Shown: positions 40,596 to 42,007 of the stretch, piece by piece
Layout: each line of letters begins with the position of its first letter
How positions within the stretch are numbered: position 1 is the first letter of the stretch
Origin: Nodosilinea nodulosa PCC 7104
GTDB lineage: Bacteria > Cyanobacteriota > Cyanobacteriia > Phormidesmidales > Phormidesmidaceae
Assembly (NCBI RefSeq): GCF_000309385.1
Contig: NZ_JH976537.1
Coordinates: 3,359,149-3,401,155 of the forward strand
Direction: 5' to 3'
Length of the DNA: 42,007 nt
The notes under the pieces: model-generated
Told to the model about the DNA's origin: nothing
What the model saw: the letters and a program-made list of their open reading frames with translations, nothing else
Databases searched by the model: none
Made by a program: the position numbers and the translations under genes

Positions 40596-42007
40596 ATGGA
40601 TACCCCCCTAACCGTTATCACCGAACGGGTTGACGATATTCCCCTGTTGCTGGCCCAACTGCAGCGGATGGACGTGCAACCCCTGCTCGACGACTACTTT
40701 CCGACCCATGGGAACTGGCAGGGGCTCAGCTTAGGCCATGTGGTGATAGTTTGGCTGAGCCACATTTTGTCCCAAGCGGATCACCGGTTAAACCCCGTGC
40801 AGGCCTGGGTAGAGCGACATCAGGAAACCTTGCAACAGGGCTTGCAGCAACCGGTTCGCGCCCTTGACCTGAGTGACGACCGCCTAGAAAGCGTGTTGCG
40901 ATATCTCAGTGATGATGCCCAATGGGCGTTGTTTGAACCGGCGTTGAATCAGCGTCAGATTCAGGTGTATGACCTGCACCCCAAACGGCTGCGTCTGGAT
41001 AGTACCAGCGTCAGCGGAGATTGGACGGTCAATGAGTCAGGGCTGTTCCAATATGGCCATAGCAAAGACCATCGCCCCGACCTGCCCCAACTGAAGCTGA
41101 TGCTGGCGACGCTAGATCCGCTGGGGCTACCGATAGCGACCGAGATTGTCTCCGGGCAGCGCGCCGACGACCCGCTCTACATTCCGGCCATTGGGCAGGT
41201 GCGTCAGACCCTCAGCCAGTCTGGGTTGCTCTACGTGGGTGACAGCAAGATGGCCAGTCTAGCGACCCGTTGCTTTCTCCAGGCCACAGGCGATTACTAC
41301 CTCTGTCCGCTCGGTGGGACTCAACTCAAGGCGGAGGCGATGCAGGCCTACCTAGACCCAGTGGAGCAAGGGGCCGTTGAGTTGCAGGAGATTCACTACG
41401 ACTATGCCGACGGTCACACCGCGCTGATTGCCCGAGGCTATGAGCAGACCCAGACCCGCACAGGAGAATGGGACGGACACACCTGGACGTGGTCAGAGCG
41501 GCAATTGGTCGTGTACTCCTTGGCTTATGCTCAATCCGCCCAGCAGGCCTTCCAAGTTCGACTCGAGCACGCCCAGACGGCCCTAGCGGCGCTCAATCAA
41601 TCGGGGCGCGGCCAGAAAGCCTTTCCCGATGAGGTCGCCTTAGCGCAAGCCGCTGAGACGATTCTCACCCGCTACCGGGTCAAGGCCTACGTTCAACTCA
41701 CCTACTCACAACAGGTGGAGCAACACGCTGTGCGTCGCTACCGGGACCGCCCGGCTCGGATGGTGGAGCACCGTCGATTCCAGGTGAATGGCACCCTAGA
41801 AACTGAGGCCATCAACCAGCAGATGCAAACCTTGGGCTGGCGGGTCTATGTCACCAATCATCCCGCAGCGGCATTATCGTTGCCTCAAGCCGTGACGGTC
41901 TACCGCCAAGATATCTGGTGGAGCACAGCTTTAGCCGACTCAAAGGGCATCCCCCTCTCCCTCTCCCTCTCCCCGACTGTACTTACAGCGTGAAGACCAT
42001 ATCAAGG
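40596..42007 (+). pseudogene. IS1634-like (DUF4277) transposase, frameshifted, runs off window
   Basis: The open part encodes 465 residues with the IS1634/IS4-like marks: DDIPLLLAQLQRM and YFPTHGNWQGLS at the N-terminus, LRLDSTSVSG (first Asp), and LYVGDSKMAS (second Asp). The catalytic Glu should lie in VEHSFSRLKG. That string is present at 41918-41947, but in another frame, because a base seems lost before 41915; the open frame instead ends in WWSTALADSKG and a Leu/Ser repeat. A second shift lies in the CCCTCT repeat (41951-41974), after which the family sequence LYLQREDHIK resumes to the window edge. The element is probably dead, unless both shifts are sequencing errors. Confidence 0.75.

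Noticed and set aside
1..42007. CRISPR array, tRNA, rRNA or prophage genes
   Set aside because: No regularly spaced direct repeats, cloverleaf arms, rRNA stretches or phage structural genes were recognised by reading.

Overview
This window is most likely chromosomal DNA of a filamentous cyanobacterium of the Leptolyngbya/Nodosilinea/Phormidium type. The clues are the very frequent GCGATCGC (HIP1-type) octamers, a CYP110-like P450, GvpV-like and DCC-family proteins, TPR-kinase architecture and cyanobacterial types of insertion sequence. Housekeeping genes are ffh, yidD and purH. No rRNA, tRNA or CRISPR array was recognised.

Layout. 1-650: right part of an IS5-type element. 679-9,000: accessory genes: a small Ser-repeat protein, an HpxO-like flavin monooxygenase, a pseudokinase-like TPR protein, a DCC-family protein, a small secreted protein broken by two compensating frameshifts, and a large PAS/GAF protein. 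9,069-11,053: ffh and an unknown gene interrupted by an amber codon. 11,150-14,801: a NodD-type LysR regulator divergent from a SnoaL/SDR/lipocalin-like operon and followed by a beta-lactamase-class-C-like hydrolase. 14,896-18,828: a GvpV-like protein, yidD, a P-loop kinase, a palindromic repeat element, purH and a GNAT acetyltransferase behind a G-free pyrimidine-rich tract.

18,882-33,937: a one-strand (minus) surface-polysaccharide locus. In transcription order it encodes a membrane-anchored GT2, a UDP-galactopyranose-mutase-like flavoprotein, a GT2, a double GT2, an ABC-2 permease, a Wzt-like ATPase with a C-terminal sugar-binding-type domain, a membrane acyltransferase, a 1196-residue GT2/NodS-like methyltransferase/NodB-like deacetylase fusion, and a GT-C membrane glycosyltransferase. 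These genes look AT-richer than their flanks. The likely job is assembly, N- or O-modification and ABC export of a decorated glycan. A small recurring domain of unknown function appears four times in two of the glycosyltransferases.

34,236-38,899: a hairpin repeat, a CYP110-like P450 with a strong terminator, a ZIP-family transporter with an altered metal motif, a 33-codon ORF with a perfect Shine-Dalgarno, a protein with two MshEN-like domains, and a small DUF3592-like membrane protein. 38,975-42,007: an IS graveyard: an intact IS110 transposase, an N-terminal ISKra4 remnant with a frameshift at a T7 run, and an IS1634-like transposase frameshifted near its catalytic Glu and running off the window.

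The most interesting items are the polysaccharide locus with Nod-factor-like chemistry, the recurring glycosyltransferase-associated domain, the tandem MshEN-like protein and the Ser-every-third-residue protein. All assignments come from reading the sequence and from memory of families; no database search was run.
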